DNA of 64,000 bases from Helianthus annuus (GCF_002127325.2 NC_035449.2:82369657-82433656), one strand, 5' to 3'. Shown: positions 1 through 13,235, counted from the stretch's first letter. The notes: generated by a model from the sequence alone, not told the origin. Made by a program: numbers and translations.

Positions 1-313
1 TTGAAAACTTGGAAGGCACAAGGCCCAAAAGGATCATTAAAAAACAAATGATAAAGTTTCAAAATCAAATTGAAAAATCAAAAGGGTTCAAAACCATATA
101 AGAAATCATTTGAAAACAGAAGATTGTTTTTCAAAAATCGTTTCAGAAAATTGGGTTCATGTTTTAGCGATCACCTAAGGATAGATGAAGTGCATGTTTT
201 AAGATCTAAACACAAGATAACTTGCGTTGGGGTCCTAGAAAGGTTATAGTCTAGGTCAAAGCATTACTAATAACCTAATTCCCTATAACCATTGGCTCTG
301 ATACCAACTCTTC
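1..313 (-). other. 5' leader and primer-binding site of left family-D element
   Basis: Read on the minus strand, this is the start of the internal region of the element whose 5' LTR begins at 314. A 13-base match to the initiator-Met tRNA primer site (TGGTATCAGAGCC) lies at 306-294, seven bases from the LTR end. The rest matches the leader of the plus-strand family-D copy at 47404-47560, for example the shared block around ATAGGGAATTAGGTTATTAG. No coding sequence of this element is inside the window; it continues off the left edge. Confidence 0.8.
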
Positions 314-941
314 TGTCACACCCCGACCACGTAAAACATCAAACCGTGGCGGAAACGTCGGGGAGTGTTGTAACAGAATTATTGTTTCACAACCATGGCA
401 TACAAAGTTATATTTTATTGAATCAAACAAACGAGTTACATGCTCTTAAAACAACTGAAATAAAGAGTACATAACAAGTTTTATCTAGTCTAGCTTCATT
501 TTATTGTCACTAAGTCCCAAGTCCACCCTAGCATGTCACGAACGTCCTATGCATTAGCTCCTGAAACACATGTGAAAACAGGTACGTCAGCATAAAAATG
601 CCTGTGAGATACATAGGTTTTGTGAAAATAGGATTCATAACTTATGTTTAAGAAAATGTTTAAGAAAAGTTAGTCATGAACCTTGTAAATTTGTTTTGTT
701 TTGTTTTGTAAATCGTTTAAAAAGTGATAAAATCAAATGATATGTATAAGTAAAAGAATAATGTATCGTTAAATAATAACCAAGTAAAATAAGTTGTAAC
801 AAATAAACTGTTTTGTAAAATAATATCTTGTGAAAAATATGTTATTTGTAAAAAAAATGTATAAATCCAAAATGAATGATTTAAATAACGCTACGACATG
901 TAATACAATACAAGCACTTATATATAGGAAGTACCAGCGGC

Positions 942-946
942 GTATC
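942..946. repeat. Target site duplication of element C (left copy)
   Basis: GTATC directly before the first base of element C; the same five bases follow its end at 8435-8439. Removing C and one copy restores continuous family-D LTR sequence. Confidence 0.9.
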
Positions 947-2577
947 TGTCACGACCCCCGACCCCATCCTGACCGGAATCGGTGCCGTGAGCAGTCCAGT
1001 GGTACCGGTGATTATTTTGAAAAACCTTGCAGCGGAAATTTCATCAGGACCGTGAGTTAGGAAAAATATCAGAGTTTAGAAACACCGGATTTTATTTCAA
1101 AAGATGGAATAAACTCCATGTTTTACAAGGGTAGCTTTTAATAAAATAATTATTTCTTAATTTGAAAATAAGCCACTTCTTGAAGTCCTTCAGTGTCGGA
1201 TCCAATCCTTACTCCAATCTATTGTAATTACCTGAAACGCGTTTTAAAAAGATTTTGTCAGCGGGAAATACTGAGTGAATTATTCATTTTACTGAAAACG
1301 ACACATTTGTTATAATTCACAGTGATAAGATCTTTTACAATGTATCCTGATATCAACCAACTACCCACAGTACTTTACCACTCGATCCATTGGCCCTTAC
1401 GTCCAATGGTATCTGTGATTATGGTCATATCACCCAATGGCTGCCCCAATGGTGACGATTATCAAGTAATGTGCACAATACCCCACATACCGGCTGTAAC
1501 TTGGTGATTCACATAAACTTAATCACTGTAAGTTATAATTCTGGAAAATAATTTGGAGTATTGTAAACAGTCACAAATTGTGATCAAAGAATTTATAAAA
1601 AGAGAATAACTCACAAATCATCATGCAGGATTGAGTTAACAAACTTCTTGATTCTACTTCTTTCGATAATTAGGCATGTACTTTATTATTCTGGATCTTC
1701 TGATGATTTAATAGTTTGTTTGATTGTAAGGGTGTAGTTGGGAGTGTTTTTGGTGGTTTAACAGAATAGAATACGTGTTGGTGTAAAACCCAAATCAAAC
1801 CTTAACGGTAGTCATGAGATTCGAACCTTAACGAATTTCACAAAAACCGGGTTAATGATCAATACAGCAGTTACGATAATTTCCCGAGATCAAATTCTCA
1901 CAATGAATGACCAAGTGCAATACTTCAACTCATTTATCAAAATGACAAACGACAAAGTATAGTACTTCAACTCGTATATCGAATTATCGACAACGACAAA
2001 GTACAATGCTTCGGCTCATTTATCGGATTACCGACAAACGATAAAGCATAGCCCAATGTGGGCGGCACTTAGACATTCTTTGGACATATTGATCCTGGAA
2101 ATGAATCGTAATAGCGATCGAGTAATTACCCCGATTGCGGCAGAATTTCGAGATTATGTGGGTTTTTGTAGTATTTCGACGATATCTCGTTGCCTGAATT
2201 GAATTTGCTCGTCGAACCAACGCAGGAAATCAAGTGCCAAACTCCTCTATTTATACTGGAAAAACGGCGCGCTCGCGTGTCACGACAGGGAAACCTGGTC
2301 CTGGCGCGTGGCGCGAGAGGTCACTTTTAATATGAGGTGGCCACGCGTCCCAGTAGCTTGGGTGAGTAGACGGTTCGAGAAAATTCGATTTCTATCGAAA
2401 ACTGTTTAGATAATACTAATTAGGAAATACCCCCCCTGAGTTTTAGGGGCCCTGATCCTGATTTCGATTGTTCTGAAAATTTTTAGGGGTCATGCAGTAT
2501 CACTTGGGGGTCTCAATTAGGGTTTCCTATTGGACAAAATATAATAAGAAATAATAGTTTTGGTGAGAGTTGTTACA
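947..2577 (-). repeat. Element C 3' LTR
   Basis: A 1631-bp LTR running, on the minus strand, from TGTAACAACTCTC at 2577 to GGGGGTCGTGACA at 947. It is nearly identical to 6804-8434. The polypurine tract (AAGGTGGGGAGGA on the minus strand) lies just inside at about 2590-2578. Confidence 0.93.
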
Positions 2578-5500
2578 TCCTCCCCACCTTAATAAAAATC
2601 TCGTCCTCGAGATTTGGACTAGGATATTTTCTTGGGTTATGTTTCTTCTTCTAATTAAGAGAAACAACGTATCGTGGAATGGAATCAAAAGATATTTTGA
2701 GGGGTATGAAAATTTAAAATTTAAAAAAATGATTTATAGAAACAATTGGATTTAATATTCGAAATGAACTTACTTTGATCAATTGAGGGAGATTCTGAAT
2801 GGATAGATATTTATTTGTGAATGGAAGTATGGAAAATGATTTGTTAATGATTATCCGAAAATCAGTATTGTTTACTTAGATGGTAATGGACAACAGGATT
2901 TAGTGTATTGTAATCTGAGTACATAATTGTACCAAGAATATGACAAATCAAACGAATGAATCATGAATAGGGTTTAGCACAGGCCATAAATCTATTCGGA
3001 TGCTACCTGGATCACCTCCTTTTCATGTACTGAAAATTCATAACCGCAATTGCTACGTTAATACCGTCTAGTTGCCCTATGCCTTCGCAGCTGTTATTTT
3101 GGCACAAATATTTTTGGTTCTAAAAAAAGAAACAGTTCGAGAAAGTTCAATTGTCCGAAATGAATTTCTAAACTTGCGAATTTATCGACATCAAATTTGT
3201 AAAATGATTCAAGGATGACCGAATAAATTCACCGTTTTTCGAAATTGAGAGTTTCAAGGAAGCGAATCTAGATATCTCAAAAGATGAGATGTTCAAACGA
3301 ATGAGATGAAATGGTATAGTGTTTTTCAATGTGATTGGGTTCAAGCCAAAAGATATATGATCTATAGATTCTTAAAATGAATGTAAAGAACTTTTTGGAA
3401 TTAGTAAAATTCTTTGTCAGAAGAAAATTTACCTTGATTGGTACCTAAGGAAGACTTAAGATTGACCGGTTCAAAATGAAATAAAAACATGAAAATGATT
3501 CGTCAAATATTGAATTATGATATGAGAAAATCAATGTGCTGAGATGGGTGATTTGTAAGAATACATGAAAAGACAATGAAGTTAGAGTATTTTTGTCTTA
3601 ATACACAATTGTATTCAGATGATTTTAATCAAAATATTTGATTTAAAGATAGGTGATATTTTGATTTACTAAGTGTCTTTTCCTGTTATCATAAAGTAGA
3701 ATATAGATAGGTTTAAAATATCAAAAACCTGTAATAATAATAATATATGTTTTATAAATAGGTTTACCCAATATCGTAGAACTCATGATTATTATTTTTA
3801 AAATCAAGTATGTTTACTATAAGATTAGGGTATCATGAAAGTAGAATAATAAATGTTTATTTTAATATCGAACATACTTAAATATTGGGATGCGTAAATG
3901 ACATTTGATATTTTAATATGTATATATTTATAAAAGAATATTTCTATAGGTATTTAATAGTTGTGAAATATTAATTAAGATGAACATTTATTTATAATAT
4001 GTTTTGTTCATGAATGCTTAGACAATTATTTAGATAATTTTGTTCGTCCCTTTAATTATTTTTATGAAAATATATTTTCTCTTTACAGTACGAAGTATAT
4101 ATATATTTCTATATATAATATAAAAATATTTTTACATGTAATTGAAATTTACTAACTAAGTATGATGACTTAATTTATATATAGTAAATAGTTATTATCA
4201 TGGTTGAATATTGGTTAGTGCTGCCTTGTTTAAGCATAGGTGATCAGTCCATGTCTAACTAAGGCTAGGCTATCCAATACCTGTCTTTGATAATAACCCT
4301 AGTATTTTAAAATAATACTAACATTATCACTATTAATATTATTACTAATAATAAAATTAATATGAATTACCAATAATAAATAACTAAATAAAACTAAAAT
4401 GAGAGTATACCTCAAACATAATTTTATATGTAAAATATAAATTCTGCAACTCAATGGTTTTAACAAGAATTTTAAATATAGTAATACTATATTATAAATT
4501 AGGTAATTACTTATGTAAGTTTCCATATAAAATTTATAAAATTTATATTTTAAATTTATATAATGTTTTTTCGATCAATGATGATAATAAATATCACGAA
4601 AGGCTCGATTGATGCTGTAAGAACTATTTAAGAGATACACGGAAATAGGACATGAAATGGGGTATCCTTATCTTAGCACATAATTGGGTTAAGATTGTTT
4701 GTATAGAATAAATCAACAAAGCGGATTTAAAATAAGTAAATAACTAAATAATTAATCCGAGATTAGCGCAAGCTTCAGATTTTGTGAAAACGTCACCACA
4801 AGGTGATTGTGATTTAAAGAAAATGATTCAATGAAGTTGAAGACCAACAAGCATGTTATAGTTCAAGAAAATTGAGGTGCTTGTTGGGATTATTTTGAAT
4901 ATGATGGCTTCAATTCATCATATGGGACTTTAAATGGAATATGTATTGCGAGCAAGTTAACTGGGTTTGGATAAAACGAGTTTTAATAAGAAAGTTCGAC
5001 ATGATCACAACAAAACCATGTATATCTTTTAAAAGAAACTCGAGTTTTTCGAGAAACTCATTGCTTCGATATTAGAGAGTCATTGCTTTGTAAAAACGCG
5101 GTTTACAATGCAAAGATCAAGTATAGTGAAATGATATTTGAACTTTTGATAAAACAACAAATTGGAATGTTGCCCTCCTATGGTTTTCATAACTCAAATG
5201 AACCATATGCGCAACAAACAGTGCATGTATAACGTGTGGATTTACCAAGAAATGAAATGGATCAATATTTGCTGCTATGAAAGAAATCCTCATGGTATGA
5301 TGACTATTAGAGGAAGTAAAAACACGAAAGTCAATTCTTTATAGGCAGAAGTCAGAATTGTAACGAAAGAAATATAAGAGCTTTATCTGGAATTTCGCGT
5401 GATAACTATTGTTAAATGACATTATCAGAGAATGCCGAATGAAATGAAATGAAATAGGGAATTTGCAAAACTATATGACTTCTTTTGTAGTGCTAATAAT

Positions 5501-6803
5501 TATGACTCAGGTTAGACTATGCACCGATGTTTGTAAAATATTGTTCCAACGTATCTCAGCGATATTTTGATTGTTTGTAAGGTCATGTGGCAAAGTGCCG
5601 ATTTTTGATTTAGGAGTTCTTTTACTGATGGAATTAGTGTAGGTATCATCGTGCCTAATTTATATTTTTTCAAAGATCTTGCCTTTGGAAGTCGTGTGTG
5701 ATAAATTTCGACATCTGTGGATGTATAATTTAAGTTTCATGTGTTTTCTTGTGCATTAGCACAACTTTACCGGCTTCTTACTGGCGTTAGTAGTTTATGG
5801 TAACGTATTGGAAATTCTTATATTTTTGATGGTGTCCCAACTTAATGGGTTTCCAATATTATTTTGTTGCACGAGTTACGAGGTAGATGATCAAACGAAA
5901 GAATGTTTGACATCAAAATTAAAGATATATATGCCAGAGATTCCTGATAAAGAAATCTATATACATATGCTTGTGCTTTATTCCTAATTATCAATTGTTA
6001 TGGCTTTTAAAATTTCTTATAGATATATATATATATATCTATATAATCATATATTTCACATGCTGTAATATACATATCCTTTATAAAATCAAATGTATTT
6101 ATCAATTTCATATTTCCAAGGACCAGTCAGAAATCTGGTTAAGATATTATTTAGGGAAATCTTGTCACTTTTTTGACATATCATATACCTCGTCTTACCC
6201 GGTACTCGCCGGAGAGGTAATCTCAGTATATCCGGACAAACTGGAGAGTCTGCTACTCTATACCCAGTTTTATCAGAAAAATTTTCTATTTCCCATAAAT
6301 AGTATCTTTTCAAGATTTTGAAGGTGTCTCTTTTATTAGGGCTTTTTATCCAGAATCAAGAAATTTGTATTCCCATAACATATCTTATTCTAGACCAAAT
6401 AATATCAATAAGCAAGAATAAATAGCAATTAAATGTTATTGCCTGCTAGTCGTTATTCTTATTGAATACCAATTATACTTCTTTATACATAAGTAATTTT
6501 ATCTTGAGGCTTATATTAAGACAAAATTCTTAAGTTCGAGTCTAAATATCATTCAGAGTGCTATCAGATAATATTGAGTTTCTAACTTTCCGTTTAAGCT
6601 TAGGTATTATTATAACACCTATTTGTGTAAACAAGTGGCTTAGCTTATACTAAGGCATCTTTTCTTATGTTCAAGTCTAAATACTATCAGATGTGCTACC
6701 AGTTAAGTTAATAGCAATTTCCTAACTCTTATATTTAAGCTTAAGTATTGTTATCACAACACTTATAGGCTTAAAGCAGTGGCTTAGCTCTGATACCACC
6801 TTC
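2578..6803 (-). other. Element C internal region, non-coding
   Basis: AT-rich stretch of 4.2 kb between the LTRs. Apart from the polypurine tract next to 2578, a short pol-terminus-like sequence at about 2580-2620 and the primer site near 6787-6798, I see no protein domain in any frame. Small open frames, such as 5971-6321 (+) and 6089-6313 (-), overlap each other and look like chance. It could be a heavily decayed gypsy body or a true large retrotransposon derivative; near-identical LTRs with no coding favour the second. Confidence 0.75.
6787..6798 (-). promoter_or_regulatory. Primer-binding site of element C
   Basis: The minus strand reads TGGTATCAGAGC, complementary to the 3' end of plant initiator-Met tRNA, five bases from the LTR edge at 6804. 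It fixes the orientation of C. Confidence 0.9.
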
Positions 6804-8434
6804 TGTCACGACCCCCGACCCCATCCTGACCGGAATCGGTGCCGTGAGCAGTCCAGTGGTACCGGTGATTATTTTGAAAAACCTTGCAGCGGAAATTTCA
6901 TCAGGACCGTGAGTTAGGAAAAATATCAGAGTTTAGAAACACCGGATTTTATTTCAAAAGATGGAATAAACTCCATGTTTTACAAGGGTAGCTTTTAATA
7001 AAATAATTATTTCTTAATTTGAAAATAAGCCACTTCTTGAAGTCCTTCAGTGTCGGATCCAATCCTTACTCCAATCTATTGTAATTACCTGAAACGCGTT
7101 TTAAAAAGATTTTGTCAGCGGGAAATACTGAGTGAATTATTCATTTTACTGAAAACGACAGATTTGTTATAATTCACAGTGATAAGATCTTTTACAATGT
7201 ATCCTGATATCAACCAACTACCCACAGTACTTTACCACTCGATCCATTGGCCCTTACGTCCAATGGTATCTGTGATTATGGTCATATCACCCAATGGCTG
7301 CCCCAATGGTGACGATTATCAAGTAATGTGCACAATACCCCACATACCGGCTGTAACTTGGTGATTCACATAAACTTAATCACTGTAAGTTATAATTCTG
7401 GAAAATAATTTGGAGTATTGTAAACAGTCACAAACTGTGATCAAAGAATTTATAAAAAGAGAATAACTCACAAATCATCATGCAGGATTGAGTTAACAAA
7501 CTTCTTGATTCTACTTCTTTCGATAATTAGGCATGTACTTTATTATTCTGGATCTTCTGATGATTTAATAGTTTGTTTGATTGTAAGGGTGTAGTTGGGA
7601 GTGTTTTTGGTGGTTTAACAGAATAGAATACGTGTTGGTGTAAAACCCAAATCAAACCTTAACGGTAGTCATGAGATTCGAACCTTAACGAATTTCACAA
7701 AAACCGGGTTAATGATCAATACAGCAGTTACGATAATTTCCCGAGATCAAATTCTCACAATGAATGACCAAGTGCAATACTTCAACTCATTTATCAAAAT
7801 GACAAACGACAAAGTATAGTACTTCAACTCGTATATCGAATTATCGACAACGACAAAGTACAATGCTTCGGCTCATTTATCGGATTACCGACAAACGATA
7901 AAGCATAGCCCAATGTGGGCGGCACTTAGACATTCTTTGGACATATTGATCCTGGAAATGAATCGTAATAGCGATCGAGTAATTGCCCCGATTGCGGCAG
8001 AATTTCGAGATTATGTGGGTTTTTGTAGTATTTCGACGATATCTCGTTGCCTGAATTGAATTTGCTCGTCGAACCAACGCAGGAAATCAAGTGCCAAACT
8101 CCTCTATTTATACTGGAAAAACGGCGCGCTCGCGTGTCACGACAGGGAAACCTGGTCCTGGCGCGTGGCGCGAGAGGTCACTTTTAATATGAGGTGGCCA
8201 CGCGTCCCAGTAGCTTGGGTGAGTCGACGGTTCGAGAAAATTCGATTTCTATCGAAAACTGTTTAGATAATACTAATTAGGAAATACCCCCCCTGAGTTT
8301 TAGGGGCCCTGATCCTAATTTCGATTGTTCTGAAAATTTTTAGGGGTCATGCAGTATCACTTGGGGGTCTCAATTAGGGTTTCCTATTGGACAAAATATA
8401 ATAAGAAATAATAGTTTTGGTGAGAGTTGTTACA
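6804..8434 (-). repeat. Element C 5' LTR
   Basis: A 1631-bp LTR identical in length to 947-2577. Differences seen by eye are at about 7163, 7436, 7985, 8225 and 8317. It is followed by the second gtatc target copy at 8435-8439. Confidence 0.93.
8105..8112 (-). promoter_or_regulatory. Putative TATA box in element C 5' LTR
   Basis: TATAAATA on the minus strand, in a GC-richer patch inside the LTR, as expected for an LTR Pol II core promoter. The same box is in the other LTR near 2249-2256. No start site can be confirmed from sequence alone. Confidence 0.55.
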
Positions 8435-9004
8435 GTATCCACCATGCTTGTTTCACATTACATACGTTTCGTTACTTAAACCACTTATCCAAACAAACCA
8501 CCAATGTAAATTTGCCCATGTCTAAACCAAATTGTCAAATGTCATTGTGAAAACCATGTCAAAATGTCTATGTCAAATGTCAATCATGTAGTGTGTAAAC
8601 AAAATGTCATGTATGGCAAGTGAAATATGTATCTACTAAACCATAGGTGAAAATGCACAAAACAAGGTATTGAAGTAAAACTCAGTTTAAATCAACGTTA
8701 TGTTTTGTGGAAATGCATGCTACACTGAATACAAACATTTATATGGTATTGTAAAAATGCATACATTCAAGCCTTGTGACTGTGGTGATAAACCTTTAAA
8801 CAAATTAAAGGTCTATCGGTTTTTATGTTTAAATCGAATTCGGTCATTCCTTCCATCCAAACATACCCAGGATGTCAGGAACGGGAGTTGTCAATTCCTA
8901 TGGTACCACTACCTACTAACGAGCGGCGTGATCAAAGTTAATGAATGTATATGGTCCCACTTAAACAAACCAAATGTCATACCCAATATGTAACCATATG
9001 ATGA

Positions 9005-9150
9005 AAAACAAATGCACTAAGTATGATGAACATACATAGCGTGAAAAGGTAATGTAAACAATGTACTAAGTATGCGCTAAAAGAACATACGTAGCATAAA
9101 ATGTCATGTAAAACGATGTACTAAGTATGCACACAATGGACATACATAGC
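9005..9150. repeat. Tandem repeat inside left family-D LTR
   Basis: About three imperfect copies of a roughly 55-base unit containing ACTAAGTATG and ACATACRTAGCA, with gaps such as AATGTAAACAATGT. Part of the extra length of this LTR relative to the copy at 44323. Confidence 0.6.
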
Positions 9151-10359
9151 AAGAACACGATGAAAGCATGTATTATATGTGTACTATTGAACATAACAAG
9201 CATATGATATGAAAACATGGAAAGCATGAAAGTAACAAGTAGGCACATGTGTTTCACCCCAAGATGTTTGAAAAACAGTAAAAGAGGGGTACTATGTACT
9301 CACTTGAGATTGCTTAGAAGTCGTAGGATAACCACCAAGCAATGCTAGAAGATCACGGAAATCAAACGGCACCTATATAGGTATCTACATTAATAAACGG
9401 ACCTATCGGAGGATCGGGTAGTACGAGGGTTCGTAAACCAAATAAGTAGGGGAACTTATGTAATATGGTTTAACAAAGCCTACGTACTAAAGCGAAACCT
9501 ATCCTAAGTGCTTTTGACCCGTTACGACCCGCTTAGGTAGCTTATGCTACTTTAACGCGTCGTTCGCGTAAAACGCGTTCGGAATGCCTAACTAGTCCTA
9601 TGACAAGCAAGACATGCCTTACATGTTTAATATTGTTGTTAAATCAGTTTAGATATCAAAATTTATGTTGCATAGGCTTAAAATGAATTTTGGCGCAAAA
9701 AGGGTATTTTGGTAATTTACCTAAGGCATAAGAACTAATTATCATACAACTACTTAAACGTTGTGACCATAAGGTATAACCTCAGAAGGTTATTCCCTAT
9801 ACACTATGGTCACCTAAAATGTTTGGTCGGATTCTAATGATCAACCAAATGGGTCGGGTTTGAAAGCATAAGTGATTGATTAGATCGCTTACCTTTACGA
9901 CCCTAAACAAGCACAAATCTAAAAGCGACGAGCTAAACATGCTGGAACATGTTTAGTAAAGTTAGAAAACAGGTTTGGTATATAAACAAACGGTTTTAAT
10001 ACCTTAGAGTAGTTTGGTTACAAAATACGCAAGAAAACGCATTTTGGCCGAAACTACGACTCGTCACTGAGCCTAGATAACGTGGTAATCCGTAGGTATA
10101 GTCACTAGGGACTATAACCATCGTGATTACGCTCACGTTATGAAGTTCAAACGAACTTCGCGTTGACCATAAACTGGTCAATGCAGAAAGTCAAACGCAG
10201 TTTGACTTTAACGCTAAAACGAATCAAAAATGCGAAAGAATACTTACAGAAGGTCCCCGCAAGATTTAACCCGATTCACTTTCAGGTAGGAAGTATACAC
10301 TTCCACTTAGAAAGCTTTGAATCAGATCAAATGTGAGGAATATGGGCAAATGGGTTGGG

Positions 10360-10367
10360 TATTTATA
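10360..10367 (-). promoter_or_regulatory. Putative TATA box in left family-D LTR
   Basis: The minus strand reads TATAAATA at a position matching TATAAATA at 45107-45114 in the plus-strand family-D LTR. Conservation between two copies supports a core promoter role. Confidence 0.55.
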
Positions 10368-11440
10368 GAAATGGTAGAACCGTTAGGATCGTTTCTCGAT
10401 AATCGAGCTTAAATCTTGGCTTCCACTTGTGCCCATTGTTTTGCAATACAAGGGGCAGCTAAAAACCATCAAAATTTGCCCCTAGATTGATAAAAAACAT
10501 GTCCAAGTTCAACGAATACCAGCTGCTGTTTCAGAAAATGGTTTTTCTGTTACCGGGCATCTCAGGCGGCCCGCTTCAGATATGCACATGGGCTCACGCG
10601 GGCCGCATGGCTAAGTATTCAGAAATTGCATTTTAGTCCCTGCACTTCAGAAACATGTATTTTGGCCCATTTTTGGCACGTTTAAGCCCCGTGAACCTCA
10701 TTTCAAGGCTCTAAAATGAAGTTAAAGTTTAGGGAACTCAAAACATGCTCAAAAATATCTCGGATGTCGGTTCGTTTGGTCGTACGGTTGCGTTATTCGC
10801 TTAATTACGACGGAATGCACATAAGCGCGAAAGACGATCCAAATTGCGCGACGAATGGATTTTTCTTATGCCAAACACTAAAATAAAATATTTTAATGCT
10901 TGCATAAATTTTTGGATGTCCGGAAGTATTCAGAACGTAAGTTTTGCGCGAAAGTGCAAACTTATGCACTTTTTGACGCTTTTAGTCCCTGAATGACTCA
11001 AAAGTTTATTTTAGCACACCGAACCCCACAAAGCCTATTTCTAAGCTATGTAAAGGATATTTTGGGTGTGTTTAACTTATGGGCATGTTCCGGAATGTTC
11101 GTTACAGTTCAAATCGGCATACTTTCGCAGTTTATCAATTTTAGTCCCTGTAAGCGAATAGACTTGATTTTTTCATACCAAAGCCTTCAAAACTTATTTC
11201 TAAGTTATTTAAAGGTTATTTAAGGTATGTTAAGCATAAATTGATGTTCCGGAGTATTTGTCATGTTAATCTGATTGCTTTTACGCACCAGTTTGCGTAT
11301 AACTCACAAGAAAGCGATATAGAGTTTGAAATCCAATAATATGAAAATCATCAAACACAAATAAACAAACATTGGGATCAAATAACTTTATTTCATTGAT
11401 AACTGAATTGTTTACAATGATTACAAGCACATATGTCATA

Positions 11441-12349
11441 AGTAGGCCAGTTGAGGTAGGCCGTAGGGTGGATATGGGTTGTAGGGTGGGTTGGGCATCC
11501 ACGGGTTATAGAACTGGTTGGACCAATGATTCGTTGAACGCCCTCTGCCGTAAGACCCGCGTCCCCTGCCACGTCTGCCCGACCGACCGCGGCACCTGCC
11601 GCCGGTCCGGTCATTATGCCGGTTCATGTCGGTTGGAGCCGCACGCTGTGTGGTGGCTGTGAGAGCCGATCCAGCAGCCTTGGAGGCATGTAAAGCTTGT
11701 TCGGCTTTGCGACTTTCAACTTGAATGATCTTGGAGCGGGCAGTGTAGAATGACGGTAATGGTTCCTGTTGTTGCAAGATGGTGGTAATCCCGTCATATT
11801 CTTCGTCCAAACCGGCAATCAACTAAAGCACAAGTCGATCACTGTCCACAGGAGCATTAACATTAGCAAGCTGGTCGGGCAAGACTTTGAGTTCTTGGCA
11901 GTACGCGGACACGTTCGGGAAGCCGTCAAGCCTTGTGTTGGAGAATTTATGCATAAGATGAATCGCACGGGCACTTTTGTTGTCATGAAAAAGGTTTTCG
12001 ATGGCAACCCAAGCGTCGTACGCGGTGGCAGTCTTGTTAATGATGATGTGCAAGAGGTCGTTTGAGATCGTACTGTATATCCATTGCAAGACAATGGCAT
12101 CCAGACGCTCCCAATCGTCCAACTGTTGGTGTTTTCGCTGGAAGAAGAGGTAGTTTCAGGTTTGCTTTTGATATGATCATACACAAGGAAGGTTTTGCAG
12201 TGAAGTTTGAAGAGAGTGGCCCAAGAGTTATATTGCCCGGACTCGATTTCGAGAGTAATAGGGATAAGAGTTTTGATGTTAGTGATGGTTGTAGCAGGGT
12301 GATTCTTGGATTCAATGGTGACAGGAGAGGTGTTGGTCGAACCTGTCAT
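11441..12349 (-). pseudogene. Ty1/copia gag fragment, truncated and frameshifted
   Basis: The minus strand from ATG at 12349 encodes a UBN2-type Copia Gag: an N-terminal block with NIKTLIPITLE and LFKLHCKTFLVYDHI, then WERLDAIVLQWIYSTIS, the aW..l..lF region, YCQELKVLPDQLANV, LIAGLDEEYDG, LPSFYTARS and a glycine/arginine-rich tail before 11441. Gag would package element RNA. Three lesions are visible. There is a frame change near 12115-12135. A TAG at 11825-11823 falls where the family normally has glutamine. The gene stops abruptly at 11441, where the family-D LTR begins, so the zinc knuckle and all of pol are missing or lie off the left edge. No LTR or primer site was recognised to its right. 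Confidence 0.85.
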
Positions 12350-12697
12350 GGTGGCGGCAGAAGGTGATTGAGAGGAGGGGGGGGGTGAGCCGATGAGGGT
12401 TAGAGAGAAAATAGGAGAGGATCAAAGGATGATAACATGAAAGAATAGGTTCCTTGACCTTTCTCTATTGAATATCATCACTATAAACAATAAAATTGGT
12501 TCCACTATTTTTGGTACAGATAATCACAAATTGATATGCATTTACATCACATAATCAATGCCTAATATATACGCTATTAAATAGTCTAATTTGATAAGAA
12601 TCTGTAGATGAGCAGGCTACGCTAACTGTAATCGTCAAGTTGGATTTTAGAGATATTATTATCTCTTTTTTTAGAATTGGCAAATGACGTAACATTA
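12350..12697. other. Upstream flank of Copia gag, nothing recognised
   Basis: Sequence upstream of the Copia gag start on the minus strand, including a run of nine or more G near 12379. It may be the Copia leader, but I see no tRNA-complementary primer site and no LTR edge. Confidence 0.5.
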
Positions 12698-12805
12698 TCT
12701 CTATAATATAACTACCCATCATGAAGGGAATCCTGATAGAGGTTTTGTGGTAATGAAGGTGAGTGTGAGTCAGTTCTTTATTTCATAATTTTCTTGATTT
12801 ACCCG

Positions 12806-13000
12806 TACCGTTTCGAGCAGTACCATTTCGACGCGAACCATTTCAACGCGAATCGTTTCGACCAGTACCGTTTCAACGCGAACCGTTTCGACCCGTACAG
12901 TTTCGAATTGAACGGTGTCGACCCGTGCCGTTTCGAACCGGACCGTTTCGAATCGAATTGTTTCGACGCGAACCGTTTCGACCCATACCATTTCGAACCG
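12806..13000. repeat. 15-bp minisatellite, 13 units
   Basis: Thirteen contiguous 15-base units of the type TACCGTTTCGACGCG, each varying at a few positions. Because the unit is a multiple of three, frames on both strands stay open (apparent peptides such as VETVR or FDANR repeats); these are by-products of the repeat, not genes. Confidence 0.9.
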
Positions 13001-13039
13001 AACAAAATTGCCCCTTGATGTACAATCTCTTTAAAAAAC

Positions 13040-13235
13040 ATTTTTAACCAACCTGAACCGAAGCCCATTCCGACCCGAAACCTGTTCTGACCCGAACCCG
13101 TTCCGACCCGAACCCGTTTCGACCCGAACCCGTTTTGACCCGTACCAAAACAACCTCTTTTTTAATTGACCCGTTTTGACCCGAACCCTTTTTAACCCAT
13201 GACCTGACCCGACCTAACCCAACCCGTTTGCCAGG
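13040..13235. repeat. Degenerate GACCCGAACCCGTTT tandem array
   Basis: About ten imperfect units of roughly 15-16 bases built around CGACCCGAACCCGTT, related to the array just upstream and interrupted by AAAACAACCTC near 13147. Confidence 0.8.

Larger units (their letters stand above)
947..8434 (-). mobile_element. Element C: complete young non-coding LTR retrotransposon (LARD-like)
   Basis: A 7488-bp element with two 1631-bp LTRs, initiator-Met primer site, polypurine tract and a perfect 5-bp duplication (gtatc). Orientation is minus, because the primer site complement lies next to the right LTR. The 4226-bp internal part (2578-6803) has no recognisable gag or pol; the longest open frames are about 116 codons in AT-rich sequence. 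The first bases of the internal part resemble the end of a gypsy pol (CTCGAGGACGAG before the polypurine tract), suggesting descent from a Ty3/gypsy element. By eye the LTRs differ at about 5 positions (about 0.3%) with no length change, so insertion is recent and was presumably supplied in trans by an autonomous relative. Confidence 0.9.
314..11440 (-). mobile_element. 5' LTR of left family-D Ty3/gypsy element (split by element C)
   Basis: On the minus strand this LTR ends GGGTGTGACA at 314 and starts TATGACATATGTGC at 11440, matching the start TGTGACAAATGTG of the plus-strand copy at 44323 (first TG changed to TA). It consists of 314-946 and 8440-11440, about 3.63 kb once element C and one target repeat are removed. 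Homology to 44323-47403 is visible at many points, for example 10020-10170 against 45300-45450, reverse complemented. The extra length over the 3081-bp copy lies mainly in a repeat-rich part near 8700-9200. It interrupts a Copia gag at 11441. Confidence 0.8.

Noticed and set aside
12770..13068. Overlapping ORFs on both strands with VET/FDAN repeats
   Set aside because: They arise from a 15-base repeat that keeps all phases open; no domain and no start context.
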